A stretch of 64,000 nucleotides of DNA from Mesorhizobium prunaredense (GTDB lineage: Bacteria > Pseudomonadota > Alphaproteobacteria > Rhizobiales > Rhizobiaceae), in the NCBI RefSeq assembly GCF_900156895.1, contig NZ_FTPD01000056.1, positions 78,379-142,378 of the forward strand, read 5' to 3'. The number at the start of each line of letters is the position of its first letter. The stretch's first letter is position 1. A model generated the notes under the pieces. That model did no database searches and was not told where the DNA came from. It worked only from the letters and a program-made list of their open reading frames with translations. A program made the translations under genes and the position numbers. Shown piece by piece: positions 8,985 to 18,493 of this stretch.

Positions 8985-9824
8985 CTACCTGTTTAGGATA
9001 GTCTCCATCGTGGCAATCAGCTTCTTCGCCAGTTCTTTCCGGCCCTCCGAATGGTTGTCATAAACGATGTTTCGTATGTGGCGAAGATCGAAAGGGATAT
9101 CGTCAAGCTTTTGCGTGATGAGGATGACCTCTTTGCCAAGCGTGTGGGCAATACCCGCCTCGTAGAAGACGTTAGGATTTCGTCCCGAAAGGTCACATAC
9201 GACGAGTCTTGAGCTGTCAATCAAATTGACGATGTCCTGCATAACGGAATGATTTTCCCATATCTCATCGGCCCGCTGGCAATTCATGCGAAAGCTTTTT
9301 GCAGCTTCCCCTATGGTGTCGTAGACATCGGAAAAGTCTTTGGCGAATGGCATCATCGCCGATACCAAGCGGTCGTTGACGTTCGCGAAGTCAGCTAATT
9401 CGAAAACGTTGGGGCGCGTCCGCCGGGATGCAAACATCCGAAGGACCACGTGGTATAAATCTTCGTCTTTGACGGCCCAGTGAGTGTGATGAAATTCGAA
9501 TTCATCATCAATACCCAGCGCTGACCTTAGTTCGTAGAGGGCAAAGTTTGGCAACGGGCCGATATGGCGGTCCACCGTGAAGTCAAAAATGATTCCTTTT
9601 GGAGTAATCTGGTGACGGGTTATGTGGCCGACGTACGCCAGCTCATCGTGGATGCCTTCCTGCATGAAAAGGCAAGGCAGCTTCACAAGGTCGTCGAGAG
9701 CTAGATTACCATCTGGTTGGAACTGGCTTTTGAGACGGTCGGCGGTGAAGACAAGTGCGCGGCCGTCAATCATATTGGCGCGACCAGCCTTCCAATCCAC
9801 GTTCCGGACGATCAGGTTGAACAT
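8985..9824 (-). CDS. Nucleoside 2-deoxyribosyltransferase-like protein
   Basis: A 279-residue protein starting at 9824 (GGAGGG directly before the ATG). The C-terminal third carries the segment SRLVVCDLSGRNPNVFYEAG followed by IAHTLGKEVILITQ. This is the hallmark of the nucleoside 2-deoxyribosyltransferase / TIR-like Rossmannoid superfamily, where the Glu in YEAG is the usual catalytic residue. The N-terminal 130 residues form a separate domain I do not recognise. Proteins with this fold act in nucleotide salvage or as effectors of phage defence that cut NAD or nucleotides; the island setting favours the second, but this is inference. Confidence 0.75.
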   Translation of the reverse strand: MFNLIVRNVDWKAGRANMIDGRALVFTADRLKSQFQPDGNLALDDLVKLPCLFMQEGIHDELAYVGHITRHQITPKGIIFDFTVDRHIGPLPNFALYELRSALGIDDEFEFHHTHWAVKDEDLYHVVLRMFASRRTRPNVFELADFANVNDRLVSAMMPFAKDFSDVYDTIGEAAKSFRMNCQRADEIWENHSVMQDIVNLIDSSRLVVCDLSGRNPNVFYEAGIAHTLGKEVILITQKLDDIPFDLRHIRNIVYDNHSEGRKELAKKLIATMETILNR

Positions 9825-10426
9825 ATTCCCTCCACACAGCGCTACATTCAATATTTCCGGGCAGGACTTTTGTCACGCGCCTTGGGGACGCTTACGTTTT
9901 AGCCGACACCGCGATCAATGTTCTACAGGGGTTGCGGTGGGCAGCTTTACGCTAGATCAAAATTTGGGGCGAACGGCGCGGTTGAATAACGGCTCACGAC
10001 CCTTCCCTGCCCTTCGTTCAGAGAACTTCTACGACAGGCCCTGACCCGAAGGCGGCCTCTGCAAGCTAAGTGTCAAAGACAGCTTCGCGCCCGATCTTGG
10101 TCACTCGAAGCAATTTCGCTGTTACTCGAAAGCGGACATCGGCAGCGCGAAGCTATTGGTCGTGGTTGCGCCACTTCCGGACTTTTGCCAGTGATGCCGC
10201 GAAGGTCGCGTCTCGTCCCCAAAGCTGACTTACCAATAGCGGGTCCTTGGATCGCTGGGCGCACCTCATGACAGCGCAGCCCTAATGATGCCCGACGACC
10301 GGGCGACGATCTGAGACCCAATCGCGAGTGTTTGTCGTACCAGCCACCATGTCGTAGCCCTAGTCGGTATGCGTTGGTACAGCACAGCGAGGTTGTTACC
10401 CACATCCCGTGCACAATTCAAAGCTG
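9825..10426. other. Non-coding stretch
   Basis: About 600 bp between the transferase-like gene and the end of the CHAT gene. I find no supported gene, repeat or RNA. The part next to 9825 should carry the promoter of the transferase-like gene. Confidence 0.45.
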
Positions 10427-12094
10427 TCACGGGGCGGGCCGGCCGATAACTACAAACGCTGACCAGATCGCAGGGTCCTTCTCCTTGCTCTTAAGCTCAC
10501 GCATAGCAACTGCTAGGGCTATCTCAGCCCCGCCGGTTGAAGGAGCGCCAAGTGCAAATCGCTTGCTCAGTTCAGTTGCAAAGAGTCCCATCAGATCCCG
10601 GGTCCCTGCGTCGCTTACTGCCCACAAACTAACTACAACCTGAGAGGCGCCCGCCCCCAACCAGAAGTCCGATAGCCCAAACACTCCACCAGGAAACACT
10701 TTGCCTAACCCTGAGAAGCAAGCGCTCATAACAACTACGGGATGACGAGAGAACTTCAATTTCATCTTTCTTAAAGCTGCGCCAGTCAAATGATTCCCAT
10801 CAAGCGCTAAAAAGCTCCCGTCTGCCGGATTTATTGGGTCGGTAATTCCATGCGTTGCAAAGTAAATTAAGCGGAGAGTGTTTTGCCCAGCCTTTAGACT
10901 GGATTTAACAAAATTGAAATTGGCGCTAGCTCCTACAGTTGCACCTACGCCCAGCTTGCTCGCCAAAAAACTAGCTTCCTCACGGGCATGCGGCAATTTT
11001 GGCCAGCAAAAGCGTTTCTTGTCATAAGAAAGGTCAGGATCGCCGACAACGAGGAAGCCCGGAAGAGATGCTTTGGACAGCTTTTTAGCAGCCCTCAAAT
11101 TGCTAGGTTTCGCCGCAATAATATCTTCTGCCGCGGGAACGATCATCGGGGCAAACAGATCGACGAGGTTTCGATCCCCAATTGGCAATGCAGCAAACGG
11201 AATTTTCTGCGCGGCTCGTGCCGGTATGATGAGCAACCGTGCATCAGGTACATATTCCTTTTCTAAGGCGGAGGAAATGCTCTCTGGAAGCAGGTAGGAC
11301 TTTGCCTTCGCTAAAGCCGAAAACTCGCCGTCTATTTGGGCTTGAGTCAGCGGTATGTCCGCGCCAGAGGTGTCACCGTCGCAGCCGTCATCACCCTCCC
11401 GCTTGCGCGGTGCTCGAGATGCCGATCGAACCTCCACGCGCAAGGCGTTCCAGATTAATTGAAGAAAATCATCGTCAGTCACGCTGTCCGAAACGGGACT
11501 CCGGGACGCCAACGGCGAATATGCGACGAGCCCATTGGAACTAGCGAGCCATACACACGTATAGGGGCCATCGTCCCAGTTTTCCGAGTAGATCAACGCC
11601 AGAGTCTTATGATGAGCGCTCAAAGCAGACAAACCAGCGTAGAAGTCAGGTAGGTATTTATTCGCAATACGAAGCCGTGCCTCCTTTTCCCTCAGAGCCG
11701 CCTGGTCGGACGGCATAAACACTAAGTCTTCCTTATGCTCCATCATCCACTTGTAAACATCTGACTGGATCAGACTACTTAGAAATAGATCAGGCGTACA
11801 TTTTCCATACTGCTCAAGTTCTTGCCGAAGCGCGTCGTTCTTCGGGCGGCCTTCCTCGTCATCCGAGCTTCCCTCGTCGATGTCCCACCCAGGGTTAGGA
11901 TCATAGCGATCCTTGCGCGGATCGAAATCGTCGTCCGAATTCTTGGCAAGGTATTGGACGTATCGTACAGCTGGCCTAGCACTTGCAGCACGCGTTTGAG
12001 CGGTCGGATCGCTAGCAGCAGTATAGGCTAATGACCAAGTGTAACCAAGGGATAATGAAATCACAAAGCCAATTTCAATAAGAAACCGCATCAT
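10427..12094 (-). CDS. Exported CHAT-domain (caspase-like) cysteine protease
   Basis: A 555-residue protein. The first 25 residues form a signal peptide or anchor (FLIEIGFVISLSLGYTWSLA), so the protein is expected in the periplasm. A low-complexity acidic stretch near residues 50-80 (DDDFDPRKDRYDP, DEGSSDDEEG) follows. The C-terminal 220 residues are a CHAT domain: catalytic His415 in FATHG and Cys459 in MSACFSG are both present. CHAT proteases are caspase relatives, usually cytoplasmic, so export is unusual. The lysozyme-family gene 19 bp upstream is in the same operon and likely a functional partner. Confidence 0.85.
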   Translation of the reverse strand: MMRFLIEIGFVISLSLGYTWSLAYTAASDPTAQTRAASARPAVRYVQYLAKNSDDDFDPRKDRYDPNPGWDIDEGSSDDEEGRPKNDALRQELEQYGKCTPDLFLSSLIQSDVYKWMMEHKEDLVFMPSDQAALREKEARLRIANKYLPDFYAGLSALSAHHKTLALIYSENWDDGPYTCVWLASSNGLVAYSPLASRSPVSDSVTDDDFLQLIWNALRVEVRSASRAPRKREGDDGCDGDTSGADIPLTQAQIDGEFSALAKAKSYLLPESISSALEKEYVPDARLLIIPARAAQKIPFAALPIGDRNLVDLFAPMIVPAAEDIIAAKPSNLRAAKKLSKASLPGFLVVGDPDLSYDKKRFCWPKLPHAREEASFLASKLGVGATVGASANFNFVKSSLKAGQNTLRLIYFATHGITDPINPADGSFLALDGNHLTGAALRKMKLKFSRHPVVVMSACFSGLGKVFPGGVFGLSDFWLGAGASQVVVSLWAVSDAGTRDLMGLFATELSKRFALGAPSTGGAEIALAVAMRELKSKEKDPAIWSAFVVIGRPAP

Positions 12095-12113
12095 GATTGC
12101 TTGCCTCGCTACC

Positions 12114-13064
12114 TCACAGGGTGACTAATCCGGCGTTTACTAGGCCTTTAAGCATCACAGCCGCTCCGCATTGTTTTGAAACGGCTTTTCTATCGTAGTG
12201 ACCGTCTTTCACGAACTTTCCGGAGCTGTAATTGTTTGAGAAACTCCAAAGATAGGGGGTATGCACACCCCTCGATCGATAGCCGAACCCATTATAGCTT
12301 TCCCACCGATATAGCATCCGTTCCAAACTCCAATCTGATTTTCCTACGAACCCTTGTTCCTGTAGGGCGTCGATTGCGCTGGACCGCCAGTCAGAGGGGG
12401 GCAGCCATTTGTCGGGTTTGTTCCTGGGGATGTGTACAGTGCGCTGGGTTAACCGATCGCCATTGTGCAAATGTGCTCCAAAATTGAAGCTTGCTTCCAA
12501 CCCATGCACAATGGCTATAAAGTACCAAGGTATTGATACGACAGACGCTAGCTGTTTATAACGCGAAGAAAATCGAGATATCGTCTGTACATGCCAATTG
12601 ACAGTACCAACAAACTCGGGGCGGCTGTTACAACTCTTAAAAAGGGTTAGGTAGTCTTTTCTCAGGGCGTCTAAGCTGGGCCTAGGACCTCGGGTTCCTC
12701 CAGGCTGTGTGAAATGGTCGGGAGGGACGCGCTCACGGTCGTTAAGGTCGCTAAGTAGTTTCGATGCATCGTTGGCTAGATCGGACGCATTGGGAGACGA
12801 AGAGGACCGCTCTAATAAATCGACTAGTCGAGGCATGCCTTCAATATATGCGTTTTCCTCCGTTAATTTTACGGTCGTACCCGCTCGTGTCCGATCTGTT
12901 CGTGGCAGGCCTAATTTTGAGGCTTCAGCTTCATCGGCATTCAACGCTTCTGAGAAGGCGACTGCCCAGTCGGCTGACGATTGGGCATAAGCCTGGCACA
13001 ATGGAGGAGCGAACCAGAGGCCGAGCGCTCCCCGAACTACTATTGTACGCCTCGATACCAGCAT
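12114..13064 (-). CDS. Exported lysozyme-family protein (COG5526-like)
   Basis: A 316-residue protein. The N-terminus has SRRTIVV and a hydrophobic stretch ending near CQAYAQSS, a possible Tat-type signal peptide. Residues 175-300 resemble the lysozyme-family group COG5526: IPWYFIAIVHGLEASFNF with the presumed catalytic Glu190, then HLHNGD, RTVHIPRNKP, RWESYNGFGYR and a WSFSNNYSSGKFV segment. It should cut glycan strands of peptidoglycan. It is first in a two-gene operon with the exported CHAT protease, separated by only 19 bp. Confidence 0.82.
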   Translation of the reverse strand: MLVSRRTIVVRGALGLWFAPPLCQAYAQSSADWAVAFSEALNADEAEASKLGLPRTDRTRAGTTVKLTEENAYIEGMPRLVDLLERSSSSPNASDLANDASKLLSDLNDRERVPPDHFTQPGGTRGPRPSLDALRKDYLTLFKSCNSRPEFVGTVNWHVQTISRFSSRYKQLASVVSIPWYFIAIVHGLEASFNFGAHLHNGDRLTQRTVHIPRNKPDKWLPPSDWRSSAIDALQEQGFVGKSDWSLERMLYRWESYNGFGYRSRGVHTPYLWSFSNNYSSGKFVKDGHYDRKAVSKQCGAAVMLKGLVNAGLVTL

Positions 13065-13773
13065 GCGGTCCTCCCGTTTGCAAATAACAAGCGTTGGCGT
13101 GCAGATTATGTGCGAGGCTGCTAATATAGCGCCCTTTCAAACCGATAGCCAGCGAAGCTCGTTTTTGGGACATTGAAGCAAGATGTTCGACCCGAACGGA
13201 CAGGCTGTTTGCGCAGATCCATGCAGGAAATACTTTACTTTCGCCTACAACGATTGCCGTATAGGGTGGCCTCAAACGCGGAGTCATCCCCGGCAGGCGA
13301 TGACTGCTTTTTTCTTGAGGTAGGGGCAAAAGCCTTGACTGACGCGTGCGGGGATGTCCGCGGCTTTCTTCGGACGCGGAATCGCGATGCGACTTTACAG
13401 AACTTGGATTCTGCAGGTCTGAAATTGACGCTACTTGCTCGTCCCCATCGACGACACGAATGACAACTATACCCTAAGCGCAAGCTCTACGAGCCGAGAC
13501 TGAACGACCGCAAAGGGTCATGGGCGTGAATTCAGCCGGGGGCGAACGAGCTTCCGCTTAGGGTCAATTTACGTCGTAGAAGCTTGTGATGGCTCTCATC
13601 CCGGTCGCCTAGTCGGGAGTGCGTCTGATGGAGGAAACCGGCTGGTGCGCCATGCTACGCTCGCCGGTGACCGGAAGACTTGCATAATCAACCACTTAGA
13701 AGTTGCTTCTCATTCGCCTGTGAGCACACTGCAAACGGTGGTTTGCAGTTTGCACACCCCGGGATGACCAAAG
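13065..13773. other. Non-coding stretch
   Basis: About 700 bp between the divergent lysozyme-family gene and the serine recombinase gene. No supported gene. The right part should hold the recombinase promoter and perhaps its resolution site, but I could not define one. Confidence 0.45.
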
Positions 13774-14460
13774 ATGACGAGAGCAGTCGCCTACTATCGT
13801 GTCTCCACACAACGTCAAGGACGCTCGGGCTTGGGCATTGAGGCCCAGCGTACCGCGGTCGCCCGCTTTGCCGAGGCCGAGGGCATGATCATCCTCCAGG
13901 AGTTCACCGAGATCGAAACCGGAAAGGGCGCGGATGCTCTTGATCGACGGCCGCAATTGAATGCCGCCCTCGCCCTTGCCCGACAGCTCAAGTGCCCGGT
14001 GGTTGTGGCGAAGCTCGACCGACTCTCGCGCGATGTTGCCTTCATTGCCGGACTGATGGTCCAGCGCGTTCCGTTCATCGTCGCCGAACTCGGCGCTGAC
14101 GCCGACCCGTTTATGCTGCACCTTTACGCCGCTTTGGCCGAGAAGGAGCGTCGATTGATCTCGGAGCGCACCAAAGCCGCCCTCGCCTCACGCAGGACGA
14201 GCATAAAGCTCGGCAATCCGACCAACACCGCCGAAGCTGCGGCGAAAGGTCGGAAGATGTCGATCGAAGAAGCCGACCGGTTTGCCCAGACCGTGCTGCC
14301 AATCATCGCTTCCATTCAGCGGTCGGGCATCACCAGCCTACGTGGCCTGGCAATCGCCTTGAATAATCGCGGCGTTCGAACAGCGCGCAATGGCCGATGG
14401 CAGGTGTCGAACGTGCGCAACATTTTGGGGCGGCAAGCTTCTGCGAACTTGCTTTTATAG
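13774..14460 (+). CDS. Small serine recombinase (resolvase/invertase family)
   Basis: A 228-residue resolvase. The catalytic Ser is in [11 protein letters not shown] (residue 11) and the conserved [12 protein letters not shown] and [13 protein letters not shown] segments are present. A C-terminal helix-turn-helix follows ([20 protein letters not shown]). It probably resolves or inverts DNA within the island. A closely similar but 5'-truncated copy lies at 38877-39482, so two related elements have entered. Confidence 0.92.
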   Translation: MTRAVAYYRVSTQRQGRSGLGIEAQRTAVARFAEAEGMIILQEFTEIETGKGADALDRRPQLNAALALARQLKCPVVVAKLDRLSRDVAFIAGLMVQRVPFIVAELGADADPFMLHLYAALAEKERRLISERTKAALASRRTSIKLGNPTNTAEAAAKGRKMSIEEADRFAQTVLPIIASIQRSGITSLRGLAIALNNRGVRTARNGRWQVSNVRNILGRQASANLLL

Positions 14461-14708
14461 GCGGGAATTTGCTGACCAGCTCGAAAGGCAAAACTTAATG
14501 CGGTCGCGGTTGCTTCCGACCCATGAGCCGATCGGCTCTTCGCGGCGAGGCCATCCGGACCGCAGCGCGCCTCCAAGTCGACCGTACGGACAATCCGCGC
14601 ATTCATACGCGTTTGAACCGCAACCGCTCAGTCTTCTTTTGCCATGTCGATTTCGGTTGCAAACCTCCGGAAATTTCGAGATTATCGAAACTCTTCGGGG
14701 GCTTGACG

Positions 14709-15785
14709 ATGTTGAAAGTACTTTCAACGGGTTTCTTTTCCGCAATTCTGATCGCTTCAAACTTTTGTACAAGCGATTGCCGCGCCCAGGAAGAAAGTGC
14801 GGCTCCCCTCCCTGAACCAGGCCCTACGACCTGCGCGGAAATTGTTGCTCCTGCCAGTTTTGAGATGGCGTCCGCCGAAATTCGTGGCTTAAACCCTAAT
14901 AATGATGGGATAAAACCTTCTGGGTTTGTCAAGCCATCAATCGATCGGCCGGTAATCCACGGCATTGACATCTCAAAGTATCAGGATGAAGCAGACTTCC
15001 GATCAGTGAAAGATTGCGGCGGGTCATTCGCATACGTACGCCTGTCCGGCGGAACGAATCCAGATAACGAACTACTCTACAGGACGCATTGGGCCAACAC
15101 CCGTGCTTCCGACATGATCCCGGGGCCATATCACAACTTCTCAGTGATCCCCCATTTGCTGAAGAATGTTGCCACGGCCCCAAGTGGGAAGCGCTCAGAG
15201 CTAATTAAAGCGTTGACCCCCGAAGCTATGGGGTCGGCGAAAAAGCAGGCCGCGTTATTCTCTACACGGCTGGCCGAAGTGCTTTCGTTAGACCCCAGTA
15301 ACAACAAGGCCTATCTTCCGATTGCAATCGATCTCTCGGTCCGTCCGCTCGCGGATGATGAAAGTTCACGTCAAGAGATCGGCACCCTATATGGAGCGAT
15401 GGTCTGTGAATTTATTGGCAAAGTCTCTAAAGGGGAGTTCGGAAAATCTCCAATTGTACTTTTTAGTGATCCCGACACTTTTGAGTATTATAGGTTGATA
15501 GAAAAAGCTGATAGTTGCTCACAACAGGATGTGCTTATCTGGATTCGTCACAGAACCTTCGATGGGTCGGCGTTCTACGATCACGATGCTGATGGATTTT
15601 TCAAGGATATATGCAAGATTGGAGAGGAAGGAAAAGATAATCAGGCAGGTCGATGTCTAATTGAGCAATACACCTCTTTTGGCGGGTTCGCATTGTTTAA
15701 GAACGGCTCCCCGCTTGATCTAGATCGTATATTTGCAAGCGAGCAGGAATTCCAAGCACTCTGGCAGGGGAGCGAGAAACCATGA
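14709..15785 (+). CDS. Exported GH25 lysozyme-like protein lacking the catalytic Glu
   Basis: A 358-residue protein starting at 14709, which gives a clean signal peptide (FFSAILIASNFCTSDCRA); the longer frame from 14523 is rejected because it would bury it. The GH25 fold is marked by HGIDISKYQ (Asp87), SFAYVRLSGG and PGPYHNFS. Family enzymes have a D-x-E pair with the Glu as proton donor; here the site reads IAIDLSV (Asp208, Leu, Ser210), so the Glu is gone. It may bind rather than cut peptidoglycan. It overlaps the next GH25 gene by ATGA. Confidence 0.85.
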   Translation: MLKVLSTGFFSAILIASNFCTSDCRAQEESAAPLPEPGPTTCAEIVAPASFEMASAEIRGLNPNNDGIKPSGFVKPSIDRPVIHGIDISKYQDEADFRSVKDCGGSFAYVRLSGGTNPDNELLYRTHWANTRASDMIPGPYHNFSVIPHLLKNVATAPSGKRSELIKALTPEAMGSAKKQAALFSTRLAEVLSLDPSNNKAYLPIAIDLSVRPLADDESSRQEIGTLYGAMVCEFIGKVSKGEFGKSPIVLFSDPDTFEYYRLIEKADSCSQQDVLIWIRHRTFDGSAFYDHDADGFFKDICKIGEEGKDNQAGRCLIEQYTSFGGFALFKNGSPLDLDRIFASEQEFQALWQGSEKP

Positions 15786-16816
15786 ATTGGCGGGCGGCTG
15801 GGCTAGGAGTGTTTCTCGCAGCTATCTGTTCGGCTCCTGTATTTGCCGACTGCTTGCCTCGAAAGATCGGTCCGGGAAATTTTCCCAACACCCCCAAGGT
15901 TTGGGGAACTACGGATAGCGGGCCGATCTTGGATGGCTTCCTCGAACTACGCAATGGAAGTGGGCTTCATAAGATCGAACATGGCGTTGACCTCTCACAC
16001 CACAATGACCGGATACTTTACGGCGAGCTAAAACGGTGTGGTGCGAGTTTTGCGATTCTTAAGATGGATAAGCGTTTCAAGATCCACAAAACAGAACTGG
16101 CCGGCAGGGATATTAGAGTAATTCCCTACCATTATCTGTCCGTTGTTAGCGGTGAAGGAAAAGACTATACGAGGAGACCAAAGGAGTTCTCGCTGCAAGC
16201 GACGTCTGAGGAAAATAGGGGCGCCGGACTCCTCCGCATTGCGGAGAACATGGGGAAAACCAAGGCGGCAAGATTCATATCACAATATGAATCTGCTCTA
16301 TCTCCTACAGAGAGAACATCGGAACTGTCTGGGTTGAAAGGTAAGCTTATCGTTCTCGACGTAGAGGAGTATTTCAAAGTAAGATCGACGTCAAATCAAA
16401 GAATATCGTTTGGCCGATTTTACGCCGCGATGTTGGCTTCTTGGGTTAAGACTGTCAAATCGTCATATCCTGACGCCAAGATTATCTTCTACACATTTCC
16501 CGATATCTACACTAGCTATCTTCAATTTGCATTTCCAAGTGACCATGCGGTTATACACGGAATGCCGGTTTGGCTGGCACGGACCCGCGGTGACGCGAGT
16601 GATTTTGATCTGAAGTCAAGTAAGCAGTTGCAACGTATTTGTCTGTCATCATCAGGTGGAAACAAGTGCATCCTTCACCAGTATACTCACAGAGCTACAT
16701 TTGGTGTACCGAATATTACTGGGCTTTACCCACCTCTGCATATTGATGTGAACCGACTTTTCTCGGCAAAGGAAGTCCAAGATGGAGAGGGCTTCCAATA
16801 TGTTCGAGCGGAATAG
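15782..16816 (+). CDS. Exported GH25 lysozyme-like protein with intact active site
   Basis: A 344-residue protein, translationally coupled to the previous gene (ATGA overlap). It has a signal peptide ending near SAPVFADC. GH25 features are HGVDLSHHND (Asp70) and LIVLDVEEYF, where Asp193 and Glu195 form the D-x-E catalytic pair missing from its neighbour. It probably hydrolyses peptidoglycan in the periplasm or outside the cell. The two proteins are diverged paralogues and may work as an active/inactive pair. Confidence 0.87.
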   Translation: MNWRAAGLGVFLAAICSAPVFADCLPRKIGPGNFPNTPKVWGTTDSGPILDGFLELRNGSGLHKIEHGVDLSHHNDRILYGELKRCGASFAILKMDKRFKIHKTELAGRDIRVIPYHYLSVVSGEGKDYTRRPKEFSLQATSEENRGAGLLRIAENMGKTKAARFISQYESALSPTERTSELSGLKGKLIVLDVEEYFKVRSTSNQRISFGRFYAAMLASWVKTVKSSYPDAKIIFYTFPDIYTSYLQFAFPSDHAVIHGMPVWLARTRGDASDFDLKSSKQLQRICLSSSGGNKCILHQYTHRATFGVPNITGLYPPLHIDVNRLFSAKEVQDGEGFQYVRAE

Positions 16817-16956
16817 GCTGGGCGGACTGGGATCTCCTGTCAAGTCGGCTCGAGGCGGGATACTAGAGCGGTTTTGCGAAATTCGGAGTCGCGGGTTTGC
16901 GTTGAGTGGCTTGTTCTGATTCCCTGATCGAATTGATTTGCGGGAGGAGCAACGGC

Positions 16957-17685
16957 ATGGCGCGAGCCTACGGCGTGGATTTGCGAAAGCGTGTGGTCGA
17001 GGCGATAGAGGAAGGTCTGTCTACCGGGAGGCGGCGCGAGCGTTCATTCTTGCCCTGGTGGAGACCGACGAGCGGGACATCACGCTTGCCGAGATCGCCG
17101 AGCGCCTTGCGGCCGAGCGGGACATCACGCTTGCCGAGATCGCCGAGCGCCTTGCGGCCGAGCGCGGCATCAAAGCTGGCGTGACGACTATCCACGAGTT
17201 CTTCGCAAAGCGTGGCATCACGTATAAAAAAGACGGCGCACGCGGCGAACAGCAGCGCCCGGACGTTCTGGCGGCGCGAGATGACTGGTTCGACGACAAC
17301 TCGATCTCGACCCGAGCCGCCTGATCTTCATCGACGAAAGTGGCCTCAATACTAGGATGGCGCGGCTTCGGGGTCGCGCGCCGCGCGGCGAACGTTGCCG
17401 GGCGGCCGTGCCTCACGGGCATTGGAAGTCCACGACCTTCACGGCGGGCTTGCGCCTCAACGGGATCGCCGCTCCCTGGCTTCTCGACGGTGCGATGGAT
17501 GGCGAAGCGTTTCTGGTCTACCTGCGCCGCGTCCTTGCGCCGACGCTTCAGCCCGGCGACGTCATCGTGATGGACAACCTCCCGGCTCACAAGGTGGCCG
17601 GCGCCGCGCGATCCATTCCAGAACTGTGGGACGCCGTGCGCCTCGCGATCGATCGCTTCGAACCAAAGGAATGCAAGCGCCATCG
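16957..17685 (+). pseudogene. IS630-family transposase remnant
   Basis: The start (MARAYGVDLRKRVVEAIEEG) is the normal N-terminus of IS630 transposases. It then jumps, by an internal deletion, to AFILALVETDERDITLAEIA and continues in several frames to VIVMDNLPAHKVAG and a C-terminal FEPKECKRH. The middle helix-turn-helix, parts of the DDE domain and the frame are lost. A 45-bp segment is tandemly duplicated (17070-17114 and 17115-17159). Confidence 0.85.
17070..17159 (+). repeat. 45-bp tandem duplication inside the IS630 remnant
   Basis: Two perfect copies, 17070-17114 and 17115-17159, each encoding ERDITLAEIAERLAA. The length keeps the reading frame. A third partial match does not follow. 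Confidence 0.9.
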
Positions 17686-17947
17686 CCAGCCTTCTTGCCC
17701 TTGGGGCGTGTCTGGAAGCAAGCGTGCGCAGAGCCAAGCAATATGTTTTCGATGCCATTGCTCGAGCAAAGTGATATCGGAGCGAAACGCAGTTAGCTTG
17801 TAAGTGAATGAGCGGTGACGCGTCGGCTGCCGGCGTCAGGCACCGCCTTATATCGGAAAGCCCCCGAGAACAGCGCCAGACCAGGTCGCCCGCGGGATCG
17901 TTCATACCGCGGCGACCGGCAGATCTAGACATGACCAGTTCAATTGC

Positions 17948-18275
17948 TCAGTTGTTCCACCTGCTGCGGACGAGGAACAGCATCGCGGATGGATCGGGCG
18001 CCTCTTGCTGCATCAGATCCTCGTAGGCGGCCATGTCAGACGCCTGGCCAGGCGTCAGGCAGAAGCCGATGGCGAGGCCCTGCGCATCCGTTCGGGTATG
18101 AAGCTTGGTCGTGAGCCCACCGCGCGAACGGCCAATAGCGTTTTCTGTGAATCCCCCTTTTCCGCCGGCTGCGTGCTGGTGCGCCCTCACGATCGTGCTG
18201 TCGATCATCCGCATGGTGGTGTCGGCTGCGTCGCTTTCGGCAAGGGCTGCCAGCATCACGTCCCAGACGCCGGCA
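17948..18275 (-). pseudogene. IS5-family transposase remnant
   Basis: The frame reads MRMIDSTIVRAHQHAAGG and then IGRSRGGLTTKLHTRTDAQG, which is the conserved catalytic-core region of IS5-group transposases. Both ends are missing; the downstream end breaks off after about 100 codons. It directly abuts the IS481 remnant. Confidence 0.85.
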
Positions 18276-18429
18276 TCTCGCCGACTTCATCTTAGCTTAC
18301 AATTTCGCGCGCCGGCTTAAGACCCTCAAGGGCCTCACACCCTACGAATTCATCTGCAAAATCTGGGCAAAAGAGCCCGAACGGTTCCGACTCGATCCCA
18401 CCCATCAAATGCCGGGACTAAACACCTAG
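18276..18429 (+). pseudogene. IS481-family transposase C-terminal remnant
   Basis: Only the last 50 or so codons remain: YNFARRLKTLKGLTPYEFIC, WAKEPERF and the family-typical ending HQMPGLNT followed by a stop. It is fused without a gap to the IS5 remnant on the left. Confidence 0.85.
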
Positions 18430-18493
18430 TCTGTGGTATACATCTACGATGCGTCAAGAATGGTCCCTCATGTGCTTGGAGTGGAGGTGGCTT

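Noticed and set aside
13173-13463. 96-residue plus-strand frame
   Set aside because: No ribosome site, no family-like sequence, low coding character.
17686-17805. Possible kinase-like fragment (LGACLEASVRRAKQYVFDAI)
   Set aside because: Weak likeness to the end of a thiamine-pathway kinase over about 30 residues; too short to support.
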